From positions 186,001-250,000 of the forward strand of contig CBDCSD010000001.1 in the NCBI GenBank assembly GCA_965221345.1: DNA of 64,000 nt. The letters run 5' to 3'. The notes below the pieces were generated by a model. That model saw nothing but the letters and a program-made list of their open reading frames with translations, was not told the origin of the DNA and ran no database searches. Made by a program: the position numbers and the translations under genes. Origin of the DNA: Bin5 sp965221345. GTDB taxonomy: Bacteria > Chloroflexota > Anaerolineae > Caldilineales > Caldilineaceae. How positions within the stretch are numbered: position 1 is the first letter of the stretch; each line of letters starts with the position of its first letter. This document shows, piece by piece, positions 18,704 to 26,675 of this stretch.

Positions 18704-19348
18704 ATGACAGTCGTGCTTGCAGCTGACGAAGCAGCCGCGCTCGAGAGGGCAGCGGCCGCCGTGGAGCAGGGTGCCGTCATCGGCGTGCCAACCGATACCG
18801 TCTACGGCCTTGTCTGTCTCTGCCGTGATGCAGCGGCCATCGACCGGCTGTTCGCAGCGAAGGAGCGTCCAAGCCACAAGGCGCTGCCCGTCCTGCTTGG
18901 TGACGCAGAGCAGGTACGGGCCGTTGTACGCGGGGCGGGCGGGCCAGTCGCCCAGGCCCTGATCGAGCGCTACTGGCCTGGCCCCCTGACGCTCGTGCTG
19001 CCTGCCCGCAGCCGCCTGCCCGCCGCCCTCACCGCCGGTGGCGAGACCGTGGGCGTGCGCCTGCCCGCGCAACCGTTTCTGCGCGCCCTGGCCCGTCGCG
19101 TTGGCCCTTTGGCCTCCTCCAGCGCCAACCGCAGCGGCGAGCCCCCCTGCGCTACACCCGCCGCCGTGCTGGCCCAACTGGACGGACGCATCCCTCTCCT
19201 CATCAACGCCGGCCCGGCCCCCCTGGCCCAGGCCAGCACCGTGCTCGACCTGAGCGCACCGCAGCCAAGGCTGCTGCGAGAAGGGCCGATTGGCCAGGAA
19301 GCCCTGGCCGCAGCCAGGATACGCGCAGGAGTAATCAGTGATCAGTGA
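18704..19348 (+). CDS. tsaC: L-threonylcarbamoyladenylate synthase (TsaC/Sua5 type)
   Basis: 214 aa, the length of single-domain TsaC. The enzyme makes threonylcarbamoyl-AMP from Thr, bicarbonate and ATP for the t6A37 tRNA modification. The YrdC motifs are clear: GVPTDTVYGL, the KERPSHKALPV loop, YWPGPLTLVLPA and the SSANRSGEP motif. ATG at 18704 (TTG one codon earlier). It overlaps the next glycosyltransferase by 11 bp. Confidence 0.93.
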   Translation: MTVVLAADEAAALERAAAAVEQGAVIGVPTDTVYGLVCLCRDAAAIDRLFAAKERPSHKALPVLLGDAEQVRAVVRGAGGPVAQALIERYWPGPLTLVLPARSRLPAALTAGGETVGVRLPAQPFLRALARRVGPLASSSANRSGEPPCATPAAVLAQLDGRIPLLINAGPAPLAQASTVLDLSAPQPRLLREGPIGQEALAAARIRAGVISDQ

Positions 19349-20546
19349 AAGACAAGGAGCGCGCAGCGAGGAGCGCGAAGTTCTCACTCCTCACTCCTCT
19401 TCACTCTCTCCTCGCCTTATCGGTATCGACGCTTCCCGCAGCCTGCGCGCCGAGCCGACCGGCACCGAGCGCTACTCACAGCAGATAATCGGCCATATGC
19501 TGGCGGCGCACAGCGATCGTCTTGCCTTCCGCCTCTATGCGCCGGCAATGCCCACCGCCGAAGCCATGCACGGCGACGCCCCGCCCCCGCACGACCAGCG
19601 CGCCGTGACCGTGCGGACGCTGCCGGGCAACCGCCTGTGGACCCACCGCGCGCTGGCGTGGGAGGTCAGCCGCCGCCCGCCGCCCGTGCTCTTTGTGCCG
19701 GCCCACGTTGTGCCCTTCCTGCCGCCGGCGCTGCTGCCGCCCACCGTCGTGACGCTGCATGATGTCGGCTATCGCTATTTCCCCCGCTCCCACACCGCCC
19801 TGCAGCGCCTCTACCTGGAACTCTCCACCCGCTGGAGCGCCGCCGCCGCCCGGCGGATCATCGCCGTCAGCCGCCAGACCGCCAACGATCTGCAGCGTTT
19901 CTACGGCGTGCCGGAGGCCAAAATCCGTGTCATCCACGAGGCGCCGATGCCGCGGGCGTCCGCACCCGGCCAGGACGCGAGCCCCGCGCCGGTCTACGCG
20001 CGCCCGTTTGCTCTCTATGTCGGCACCATCCAGCCGCGCAAAAATCTGTTGCGCCTGATCGACGCCTTCGAACGGCTGACGCAACAGCACCACATCGGCT
20101 GGGACCTGGTGCTGGCCGGCCGCTGGGGCTGGCTGAGCGAGGAGTACGAACGGCATGTCGCCGCCCGGGGACTGGCCGACCGCGTCCACTTCCCCGGCTA
20201 TCTGCCGGATACCGCCGTGGCCGCGCTCATGGAGAAGGCGCTTTTCTTTGCCTTTCCATCCTTATTCGAGGGTTTCGGTCTGCCCGTACTGGAAGCCCAA
20301 ACCACAGGAGTGGCTGTTATGTGCGCCAAAAACTCTGCCCTGCCCGAGATCGCCGGCGATGCCGCGCTGCTGGTGGACCCGAACGATGTCGACGACATCG
20401 CCGCCGCCATGTTGCGTCTCAGCCGCGACGAGGCCCTGCGCCAGGAGCTGATCGCCAAAGGCTACGAAAATGTCAAGCGCTTTTCCTGGCAAAAAGCCGC
20501 CAGAGAGACCCTGGCCGTGCTCGAAGAGGCCGCCGCCAGGAAATGA
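19338..20546 (+). CDS. Glycosyltransferase family 4 (GT-B)
   Basis: 402 aa. GT4 retaining transferase with the acceptor-side motif GTERYSQQII, linker LYVGTIQPRKNLLRLIDAF, and the donor-binding EX7E motif in FPSLFEGFGLPVLEAQ. It probably adds a hexose to an extracellular polysaccharide or glycolipid. About the first 27 residues (including RSEEREVLTPHSSSLSPR) are encoded by a copy of a dispersed repeat and not by family sequence. It overlaps tsaC and the next gene (ATGA), suggesting one transcript. Confidence 0.9.
   Translation: MISERQGARSEEREVLTPHSSSLSPRLIGIDASRSLRAEPTGTERYSQQIIGHMLAAHSDRLAFRLYAPAMPTAEAMHGDAPPPHDQRAVTVRTLPGNRLWTHRALAWEVSRRPPPVLFVPAHVVPFLPPALLPPTVVTLHDVGYRYFPRSHTALQRLYLELSTRWSAAAARRIIAVSRQTANDLQRFYGVPEAKIRVIHEAPMPRASAPGQDASPAPVYARPFALYVGTIQPRKNLLRLIDAFERLTQQHHIGWDLVLAGRWGWLSEEYERHVAARGLADRVHFPGYLPDTAVAALMEKALFFAFPSLFEGFGLPVLEAQTTGVAVMCAKNSALPEIAGDAALLVDPNDVDDIAAAMLRLSRDEALRQELIAKGYENVKRFSWQKAARETLAVLEEAAARK
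19384..19416. repeat. Pyrimidine-rich dispersed repeat inside glycosyltransferase 5' end
   Basis: Contains 27 bp identical to 12421-12447 and lies in frame within the N-terminal codons of the glycosyltransferase, so it is translated as LTPHSSSLSPR. Confidence 0.7.
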
Positions 20547-21358
20547 GATCTTCGCACGAGCAGGAGTGGGCATCAATACAGATTCTGGGCGTGCGCGTCG
20601 ACTGTGTCGATTTCCAGCAAACCCTTGATCGCGTCAGCGCCTGGATCGCGCAATCGCGAGCGCAGGCCGAAACCAGAGAAGATTCCGCCCCTCACCCTTC
20701 GCAGTCCACCCGCCAGGTCTGCACCGTCAACCCCGAATTCATCATGGCGGCGCGGCGCAATCCCGCCTTTGCACAGGTGCTGGTAGCAGCGGACCTGTGC
20801 ACACCCGACGGCATCGGCGTGCTCTGGGCCGCGCGTCTTGCCGGCGTACGCCTGAACGAACGCGTAACCGGCTCCGACGCCATCTATCGCCTCTGTGAAA
20901 GGGCAGCCGCGCAAGGGTGGCGGATCTTCTTCCTCGGCGCCGCCCCCGGCGTGGCCGAACGCGCCGCCGCAGAACTGGCCCGTCTCTATCCCGGTCTGCC
21001 CGTCGCCGGCACATACGGCGGCTCGCCCGCCGACGCCGACTGGCCGCAGATCCGCCAGCATCTCGCCGCCGTGCCCGCCGATCTACTCTTCGTCGCCTAC
21101 GGGCATCCCCGTCAGGACATCTGGATTCACCAACATAGAGAGGAATTACCGGTCGCCGTCGCGCTCGGTGTCGGCGGCGCCTTCGACTTCGTCGCCGGCA
21201 TCACCCCCCGCGCCCCGCTCTGGCTGCGCCGCCTCGGCCTCGAATGGCTATTCCGCCTCGCCCGCCAGCCATGGCGCTGGCGCCGCATGGCCACTTTGCC
21301 GCTCTTCGCGCTGCTCGTCCTGGTGGACTGGGCGCGGCCACGGCTGGGGAGAGAGTGA
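20543..21358 (+). CDS. WecG/TagA/CpsF family glycosyltransferase
   Basis: 271 aa from the ATG that overlaps the upstream stop (ATGA at 20543-20546). Inverting GT26 enzymes transfer N-acetylmannosamine(uronic acid) or related sugars to lipid-linked precursors. Family blocks: VCTVNPEFIMAARRNP, the catalytic-region TPDGIGVLWAARL, FFLGAAPGVAE, YGHPRQDIWI and GVGGAFDFVAG followed by RAPLWLRRLGLEW. A long linker after residue 40 is less conserved. It is coupled with the GT4 gene in polysaccharide assembly. Confidence 0.92.
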   Translation: MRSSHEQEWASIQILGVRVDCVDFQQTLDRVSAWIAQSRAQAETREDSAPHPSQSTRQVCTVNPEFIMAARRNPAFAQVLVAADLCTPDGIGVLWAARLAGVRLNERVTGSDAIYRLCERAAAQGWRIFFLGAAPGVAERAAAELARLYPGLPVAGTYGGSPADADWPQIRQHLAAVPADLLFVAYGHPRQDIWIHQHREELPVAVALGVGGAFDFVAGITPRAPLWLRRLGLEWLFRLARQPWRWRRMATLPLFALLVLVDWARPRLGRE

Positions 21359-21502
21359 GTCTATATTGCGTATTTCGTAGTCTTCCATCAATACAGAGCG
21401 AGCTCTTTCAATATCCGCTTTGGTTACCGGATGATCGTATGACCCCTTGAGCCGAGCAATCCTTTCTCCCTCTGTAGTCGCCTCCCCAATCTCCAGGCGC
21501 AT
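21248..21502 (-). pseudogene. Truncated paralogue of the 12012 coiled-coil membrane protein
   Basis: The N-terminal 45 residues (TTEGERIARLKG, TKADIERAR) match the coiled-coil of the protein at 12012-12236, but the rest reads into the 3' end of the glycosyltransferase gene on the other strand and no transmembrane segment follows. It is probably a 3'-truncated remnant. It lies directly between the glycosyltransferase and the CRISPR array. Confidence 0.45.
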
Positions 21503-21517
21503 GGCAAAACCGACGAT

Positions 21518-22361
21518 CTTTCAGTGCTCTCTCTGTTGAGCCGTGAATTGAAGCGGCCGCCGCGTCATGGCGCCGTCAGCCTCGTTCGACCACTTTCAGT
21601 GCTCTCTCTGTTGAGCCGTGAATTGAAGTATGCACTGGATGCTATACGGCGGCCTCGGGTGAGTCTTTCAGTGCTCTCTCTGTTGAGCCGTGAATTGAAG
21701 TTGCGTACTCTTTCTTTCAACTAACTTTCAACCCTGGGCTTTCAGTGCTCTCTCTGTTGAGCCGTGAATTGAAGTGTTGCCATTGATGCAGGCGATGATG
21801 GAGGCCGCGTGCGACTTTCAGTGCTCTCTCTGTTGAGCCGTGAATTGAAGTAAGGCGCATCACTATCTTGTCGGCAGGCCAAAGCACTTTCAGTGCTCTC
21901 TCTGTTGAGCCGTGAATTGAGCCCTGATCGACTGGAGCCATCTGGGCGCGACGTTGATCTTTCAGTGCTCTCTCTGTTGAGCCGTGAATTGAGCCGTACA
22001 GCCGCCGTGGCCGGGCTTGGTCTTGGGATCGTCTTTCAGTGCTCTCTCTGTTGAGCCGTGAATTGAAGCCCAAATAATTAGATGCAGCGTCGCGAGCGGC
22101 CTCAACTTTCAGTGCTCTCTCTGTTGAGCCGTGAATTGAAGCTGCGATTGAGGCAGCAAACGCAGTGATCACCGCGCTCTTTCAGTGCTCTCTCTGTTGA
22201 GCCGTGAATTGAAGCATCCGTTGTCGGTCGCGGCGGCTCAGGCCCGATAATCTTTCAGTGCTCTCTCTGTTGAGCCGTGAATTGAAGCTTTCCACCTCCA
22301 CCGCGTAGAGCGCCTGCGGCTGGCTCTTTCAGTGCTCTCTCTGTTGAGCCGTGAATTGAAG
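21518..22361 (-). CRISPR. CRISPR array, 12 repeats and 11 spacers
   Basis: Twelve 36-bp repeats at 21518, 21593, 21665, 21739, 21815, 21887, 21959, 22033, 22106, 22179, 22252 and 22326. On the plus strand each begins CTTTCAGTGCTCTCTC and ends GAGCCGTGAATTGAAG. Spacers are 36-40 bp and all different. Repeats 6 and 7 end GAGC instead of GAAG. The minus strand gives a repeat 3' end ACTGAAAG, like the usual crRNA 5' handle, and all cas genes are on that strand, so transcription is inferred to run right to left. Cas6 (25760) is the expected processing enzyme. Confidence 0.97.
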
Positions 22362-22639
22362 CCGCAGGCATTCCGTTCGCATTTTACACCACAAATGACC
22401 TGCAGACCCTTTTCGACACTTCCTGGGGCCGCTACTGGCTTCCATTTCGCTGCAATGAAGCAATCCGGAAGCTGCTTCAACGAGGAATTTCGCAATTCGC
22501 GAACTGCGGCAAAAGCCTACCGGTTTGCGAAGGTGATTTTCTATCATTTCTCTCTGGTCATTCAGCTACTGCACGGTGAAATCGCCGCGAAGACACCAAG
22601 CGCAGCGCACCATTTGAAACGATTTGCGAAATAGCACCG
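22362..22639 (-). promoter_or_regulatory. Presumed CRISPR leader
   Basis: 278 bp between the array and cas4, holding no gene. Given the inferred minus-strand transcription, the leader and array promoter should lie here. The half next to cas4 is more AT-rich, but I cannot place a promoter exactly. Confidence 0.5.
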
Positions 22640-23278
22640 CTACAGCACATCATTGCAGAAGCGGCGGAACTCGCAGTCTACACACCGGCTGCGCTGTCTC
22701 GTCGGAACCGGCGGCATCCGTTCAGCCAGAACCAGCGCGCGGATTTCGGTCAACTGGCGAAGGACATCATTCCGTAGACGTGTTGTGACGGGTACGCGCA
22801 CGACCCGCCGCGCTGGAATCAGATAAAGAAATCCATCTTCCACCGGCAACTGCCATACCTCCTCCAATAGCAGCGCATAGCAGGCCAGCTGCAATTTGAA
22901 GTGGCGTCCAGGCTCCCGCCGACTCAACTTGTAGTCCACTGGGATCAGCCGGTCCTCGCCGTTAACGGTATGCTTAATCACCAGGTCGACCTGCCCGCTT
23001 ACGCCCAGCCGTGCCGACGCTACCGAGATATTGAAATAGCGCTCTCCCTCCGCCAGACCATAGGCGCGTAGCGAACGCCTCCGTTCCCGCTCTTCGGCCC
23101 CGTCTTGCGCCCGGATGCCGGCATCCATTTTGTAGGTGGTGGGCCGCACCTCCGGCAAACAGTAGTGGTAGAATGGGATGCGGGGGCAGTAGGCGAACTG
23201 CTTCAGATCGGTTACTTTCAGCAGCCATTCAGTATCTTCCGCCGCCTCCCCGCCCACGGGCATAGCATGCTTCGACAC
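22640..23278 (-). CDS. cas4: Cas4 nuclease
   Basis: 212 aa with a GTG start at 23278, seven bases after GGAGG. Cas4 is a RecB-like 5' exonuclease that helps trim and PAM-select prespacers with Cas1-Cas2. An N-terminal Cys (FAYCPRIPFYHY) and C-terminal Cys cluster (RCVDCEFRRFC) frame the Fe-S site. The PD-(D/E)XK residues are in GVSGQVDLVIK and IPVDYKLSRRE. It starts 3 bp after the cas2 stop. Confidence 0.95.
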   Translation of the reverse strand: MSKHAMPVGGEAAEDTEWLLKVTDLKQFAYCPRIPFYHYCLPEVRPTTYKMDAGIRAQDGAEERERRRSLRAYGLAEGERYFNISVASARLGVSGQVDLVIKHTVNGEDRLIPVDYKLSRREPGRHFKLQLACYALLLEEVWQLPVEDGFLYLIPARRVVRVPVTTRLRNDVLRQLTEIRALVLAERMPPVPTRQRSRCVDCEFRRFCNDVL

Positions 23279-23280
23279 CG

Positions 23281-23541
23281 TTAAACCTCCTCCATCCCCT
23301 GCTCGACGACCAGGCGCTTACGCCAATCCTCTTTGCAGAGAGGGAACAGATGAACCCGCGCGGCGGCCTTGCCGATCTTCTGTTCGATCTTCAGCATCAG
23401 TTCCTCCTGATGGTTGGCGCTCAGGCGGCCCAGGAATGCGCTGTACTGCACGCGGTCCAGGCCGTAGTCAAGGCAGTAGTCTGCGACCTTGGTGCGCACC
23501 CGGTCGTTAGGAATGTCATAGAGCAACAGGCAACGGATCAT
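23281..23541 (-). CDS. cas2: Cas2
   Basis: 86 aa from the ATG at 23541, the normal Cas2 length. Ferredoxin-like fold start MIRCLLLYDIPNDRVRTKV with the conserved Asp, then YGLDRVQYSAFLGRLS. It acts as the dimeric scaffold of the Cas1-Cas2 integrase. It lies 22 bp after the cas1 stop. Confidence 0.96.
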   Translation of the reverse strand: MIRCLLLYDIPNDRVRTKVADYCLDYGLDRVQYSAFLGRLSANHQEELMLKIEQKIGKAAARVHLFPLCKEDWRKRLVVEQGMEEV

Positions 23542-23563
23542 ATTAAGTTTTCCGAAGGGCCGA

Positions 23564-24616
23564 TTACCAACTCGACACAAATGGTCTGTACGTGTCCCGC
23601 TCGCCGCGCAGGTAGGCGGCCAGATGCCGGGCCTGCATCTGCACGATGTTGCGCAGCGGGTGACGCTTGTCCTCATACCGTTCCTGGGCGTCCATGCGTA
23701 TGAACACCTTTTCCGCCAGAGATTTGCGGGACTTTTCGGTCAAACGGCCCCGGCTATCCAGTTCGATTGCCGCGCCGCGGTTGAAGACCGCCAACACTGT
23801 GCGGTCCACGATCGTCTGGCGAAACTCCTCGACCATGTCGTAGACCAGGGCCGACTTGCCGGGGCGATCGGTATGCAAAAACCCGGCGTAGGGGTCCAGT
23901 CCGGCAAGGACAAGCGCCCGCTCTATCTGGCTGTAGAGGATTCCATAGCCGTAGTTCAGGGCGCTGTTCAGGGGGTCGCTGGCGCCTTGCGTGCGCCGGC
24001 CAGGCCAGTTCACATCCGCCAACAGCAGCTTGCCGATGGCCTGCCAGTATTTCTGTGCCCCCCGGCCTTCGATAGAGAGAATCTGTCCCCGCACGTCATC
24101 CACAGTATAGCTGCCGATGGGATTCTGGAGCGTTTCAGCGCGCAGCCGGTCCAGTTCGGCGCTGTGGTCGAGCACTTCGTCGGCGAGCAGGCGCACCTCC
24201 TTGTACAGGTCCGGCTGTTTGGCCTTGCGGTATTTGGCCATGTATTTGAGCAGGTTGATCTGGTTGCTCAGTTTGCCTTCGGCAACAGCCAGGGCCACGT
24301 GCAGCCCGCGGCTGTCCTGGCGGGCCTGGAGCTGCGCCCGCCGGGTCTGCACGGTTGCGGCCAGCCCGGCGCTGTAAAGGCTGCCCACCGGTTTGCCGCG
24401 GCTGTCCAGGAAGTGGATGGGCACACCCACCTCGGCGCAGGCCGCTACCACGTCGCTGCTGAGGCTTACGCCCCGTCCGGTGATCAGGACCGTCTCCAGG
24501 TGCATCAGAGGCGCGTCGCCCCGCTTCTCCCCCTGGCAGGTCACACGCAGCCGCCCGTTCTTCTTGGCGACAAAGCTGCCGAACTCGTCTACGATCAAGT
24601 GTTGAACGATGGGCAT
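23564..24616 (-). CDS. cas1: Cas1 integrase
   Basis: 350 aa, ATG preceded by GGGAGGAAA. Metal-dependent integrase that inserts spacers at the leader-proximal repeat. Active-site blocks are intact: Glu in SIEGRGAQKYW, His in AGFLHTDRPGKSAL and Asp/Glu in VYDMVEEFR. The N-terminal beta domain (GVPIHFLDSRGKPVG) is typical of Cas1 from type I and III systems. Confidence 0.97.
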   Translation of the reverse strand: MPIVQHLIVDEFGSFVAKKNGRLRVTCQGEKRGDAPLMHLETVLITGRGVSLSSDVVAACAEVGVPIHFLDSRGKPVGSLYSAGLAATVQTRRAQLQARQDSRGLHVALAVAEGKLSNQINLLKYMAKYRKAKQPDLYKEVRLLADEVLDHSAELDRLRAETLQNPIGSYTVDDVRGQILSIEGRGAQKYWQAIGKLLLADVNWPGRRTQGASDPLNSALNYGYGILYSQIERALVLAGLDPYAGFLHTDRPGKSALVYDMVEEFRQTIVDRTVLAVFNRGAAIELDSRGRLTEKSRKSLAEKVFIRMDAQERYEDKRHPLRNIVQMQARHLAAYLRGERDTYRPFVSSW

Positions 24617-24696
24617 CCCATTTCCTCCCTCTACTCTTTACTCTCTCTATAAGCACTCGCGCTGTCGGTGTCGTTTGCGATGCACAGCCTTGGAAT

Positions 24697-24732
24697 CCTT
24701 CAGAATTCTCTCTGTTGCGCCGTTAAAGAAAG
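24697..24732 (-). repeat. Solitary degenerate CRISPR repeat between cas6 and cas1
   Basis: Aligned base by base with the array repeat, 27 of 36 positions match, including the uninterrupted block TCTCTCTGTTG. It is in the same orientation as the array and overlaps the last codons of cas6. No second repeat is next to it, so it is not an array. A Cas6 cut or a crRNA-like regulatory RNA is possible. Confidence 0.7.
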
Positions 24733-25760
24733 CAGGACAACTCGACAACACCGCAGCCCTTCACCGTGTTCTTTCCTACCTGCACCTGGGTGGCCCAGAG
24801 CAGCCAGGGCAACAGCGGTCGCCAATCCGGGGCAGTGAAGGTGGCGCTGCCGACAAAGCCGCCCAGTCTCTGCGCCTGCTGTAAACGGCCCGAATAGCCG
24901 CTCACGTCCCACCAGCGGGTCTCGTCGTTAACCAGCGCGACCGCATCGGCATAGGGGAAGAGATCCCGTTTGAGTTCCAATGCTTGTCCGGCTGAGCCGC
25001 TGCATTGCAGGCCGGCGGTCGGTCTGCCCCCGCCGAACTGCGCGCTCAGGTCCAGTATTCGCAGAGCAACGTTCTTGATGAGTTGGAAGGGTTCGGGCGT
25101 GCCTATTTTGCCGCGGCGTTTGATCAGCCGCGTGGGCGTGGCGAAGTTGATCGTCAGCCGGTTGTCTTGCGCCTCCAGACGGCCTGCCAGTTGTGCGGCG
25201 GCCTCAGTAACGTGTGCGTGTTCCACGGCTGCGGTGACGGCATGCACCATGCGTTCACCCGGCTTCATGAGCATTGCGGTCGCCTTTGTCAGCGGGTTGG
25301 TAGATGTGATCGCCTCGATAGTGAAGCGGCCGCGACCCCCTCGATCATCTTTGCGGCCAATGCCGCCCGTCCCCATGCCTTCCGCGCCCAAGGCAAGGTA
25401 GGGCAGATAGCCCAGGTGGTCGCCGAAAAGGGTGACGGTAAAGGCGAACGGCTCGCCGGCTGCGTAGCGGGTACGGTTGTCAAGGGGTGGGCGGACGGCA
25501 TAAGGCCGGCGCAGATCGCCGTCGGCATCCTCCTCCTGCGGCATCGACAACAGCTGGCAGACCGGGCAGACTGACGCGTGCAGCTTATCTGTGTTCCCGT
25601 TGTGGGAAGAATCGCGCCCCTCCGGGCAGAAGGTACGGCGCAGGACGCCGGCGAATGCGCCGCGCACCGCGCTGCCTTTGAAGGGATGCCAGAGGATCGG
25701 CTCCTGCGCGCGGCAGTGGAAGGTGAGATGATGAACGGTTAGAGGGACGTGTAGATGCAT
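24723..25760 (-). CDS. cas6: Cas6 pre-crRNA endoribonuclease
   Basis: 345 aa. RAMP protein with two ferredoxin-like domains; the long form with a Cys pair (ASVCPVCQLL near residue 65) and C-terminal Cas6 domain (pf10040 type). It cuts the repeat RNA to leave an 8-nt 5' handle. Visible features are LGAEGMGTGGIGRKDDRGGRGRF split over two Gly-rich turns, and the C-terminal Gly-rich loop VGKNTVKGCGVVEL. The gene both starts and ends in sequence resembling the CRISPR repeat. Confidence 0.85.
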   Translation of the reverse strand: MHLHVPLTVHHLTFHCRAQEPILWHPFKGSAVRGAFAGVLRRTFCPEGRDSSHNGNTDKLHASVCPVCQLLSMPQEEDADGDLRRPYAVRPPLDNRTRYAAGEPFAFTVTLFGDHLGYLPYLALGAEGMGTGGIGRKDDRGGRGRFTIEAITSTNPLTKATAMLMKPGERMVHAVTAAVEHAHVTEAAAQLAGRLEAQDNRLTINFATPTRLIKRRGKIGTPEPFQLIKNVALRILDLSAQFGGGRPTAGLQCSGSAGQALELKRDLFPYADAVALVNDETRWWDVSGYSGRLQQAQRLGGFVGSATFTAPDWRPLLPWLLWATQVQVGKNTVKGCGVVELSCFL

Positions 25761-25793
25761 GCGACGCTCTCTTTGTTGAACGATGGGGGCCGA
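25758..25793 (-). repeat. Degenerate CRISPR repeat core at the cas6 start
   Basis: The core of the repeat (positions 9-28) matches in 17 of 20 bases (GCTCTCTTTGTTGAACGATG); the ends do not match. It directly abuts the cas6 start codon at 25758-25760 and would supply the purine-rich ribosome-binding site on the minus strand. Similarity may partly reflect that purine tract. Confidence 0.5.
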
Positions 25794-25912
25794 AATGGGG
25801 AACAGCGAGATTGCGGGGCGTGTCTGTTCCGTACTTCCCCTTTGCGATCCTGTCGTGTCGCGTTAAAATGATCCGCAGAGGTCATAGTTGTCATCTACCG
25901 GGATACCACGAC

Positions 25913-26281
25913 ATGATACGCGCGCAGGTGGCGGAGGCAGTTCGCCTGGTTCAGCGTCAGACATGCTGGAAACCGGGCAGTGCCATGCGTCACCTGCGGA
26001 AACGAAAAGGACGTGGTCATCTGGCTTTGGATGCAACGCTGGCCGAGTATGAACAGATCATTCACTCGGCGGTAAGGAATCAAGCTGCCATCGTGTATCT
26101 GTATGCGCATGATAATGTTTCTTATGTTGCCGTTGCCGCCAGCATTCAGAGGCAGACCTGGTTGATCATGTTTGACCTGGATGGCGTTCTTGAGAGCGCA
26201 TACATCGTTGAACGGCCTGACTTATACTTGCGTAAATCTGTCTTCGATAGGCTTGGCGCATTAGAAGAGATCCTATCATGA
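25913..26281 (+). CDS. Uncharacterised protein, possible BECR-fold RNase toxin
   Basis: 122 aa from the ATG at 25913; ATG at 25868 would add 15 residues. No family is certain. The order of conserved-looking residues (RHLRKRKGRGHLAL, EYEQIIHSAV, then strands IVYLYAHD, VSYVAVAA, TWLIMFDLDGVLESAYI) resembles small barnase/EndoU/RelE-like nucleases with an N-terminal His/Arg/Lys-rich helix and Ser/Thr in the last strand. It is on the strand opposite to every cas gene, divergent from cas6, and overlaps the next gene by ATGA, as toxin-antitoxin pairs often do. The functional idea is inference. Confidence 0.55.
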   Translation: MIRAQVAEAVRLVQRQTCWKPGSAMRHLRKRKGRGHLALDATLAEYEQIIHSAVRNQAAIVYLYAHDNVSYVAVAASIQRQTWLIMFDLDGVLESAYIVERPDLYLRKSVFDRLGALEEILS

Positions 26282-26625
26282 CCGCTATAGAGAAAGACTT
26301 ATCTGCGTATGAAGCAGACGTTGGATTTCCCGATGTCAGCGGCATGGAGCATCTGCAGATGCTTATGATTCGGAGTGCGCTGCATCGAGTTGAAAATCAA
26401 CTGACTGCTGAACAACAGGTACGGCTGGCGAATGCAGATAAGAGTTTGCTGCAACAGGCGCATCTGTTTTATCAGGCGATTCAGACCATTGCAGATCTGG
26501 CGCGTTGGCGAGAGACCGAAACGGGTGTGACACCTGAACATTGGTGGTGGTATCTGGATGTGCTGGCGCAACTGCCGGCGGGCGCCGTGACGGCTGAGTT
26601 CAATGCTTTCCCTGTTGAGCCGTGA
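26278..26625 (+). CDS. Uncharacterised partner of the 25913 gene
   Basis: 115 aa, starting at the ATG that overlaps the upstream stop (ATGA, 26278-26281). It is acidic, helical and soluble, with HWWWYLDVLAQLP near the C-terminus; no family recognised. The overlap suggests translation coupled to the first gene and a complex with it, such as toxin and antitoxin. Its last codons and stop lie inside a degenerate CRISPR repeat (26597-26632). It is convergent with the cas5-like gene. Confidence 0.55.
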   Translation: MTAIEKDLSAYEADVGFPDVSGMEHLQMLMIRSALHRVENQLTAEQQVRLANADKSLLQQAHLFYQAIQTIADLARWRETETGVTPEHWWWYLDVLAQLPAGAVTAEFNAFPVEP

Positions 26626-26632
26626 ACTGAAA
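26597..26632 (-). repeat. Solitary degenerate CRISPR repeat next to the cas5-like gene
   Basis: 29 of 36 positions match the array repeat, with the perfect block CTGTTGAGCCGTGAA. Same orientation as the array. It overlaps the 3' end of the plus-strand gene at 26278 and lies 44 bp beyond the stop of the cas5-like gene, so the cas transcript would contain it. Confidence 0.75.
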
Positions 26633-26675
26633 CGGGGCGGAGCGGGGCGCGCCTGCTCTCCACTTTCCCTCTCAA

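Noticed and set aside
21524..22547. Short open frames through the CRISPR array with repeated peptides
   Set aside because: They are translations of the CRISPR repeat and spacers.
24640..24656. CTTTACTCTCTCTATAAG as a CRISPR repeat relic
   Set aside because: It fits the pyrimidine-rich dispersed repeat family better.
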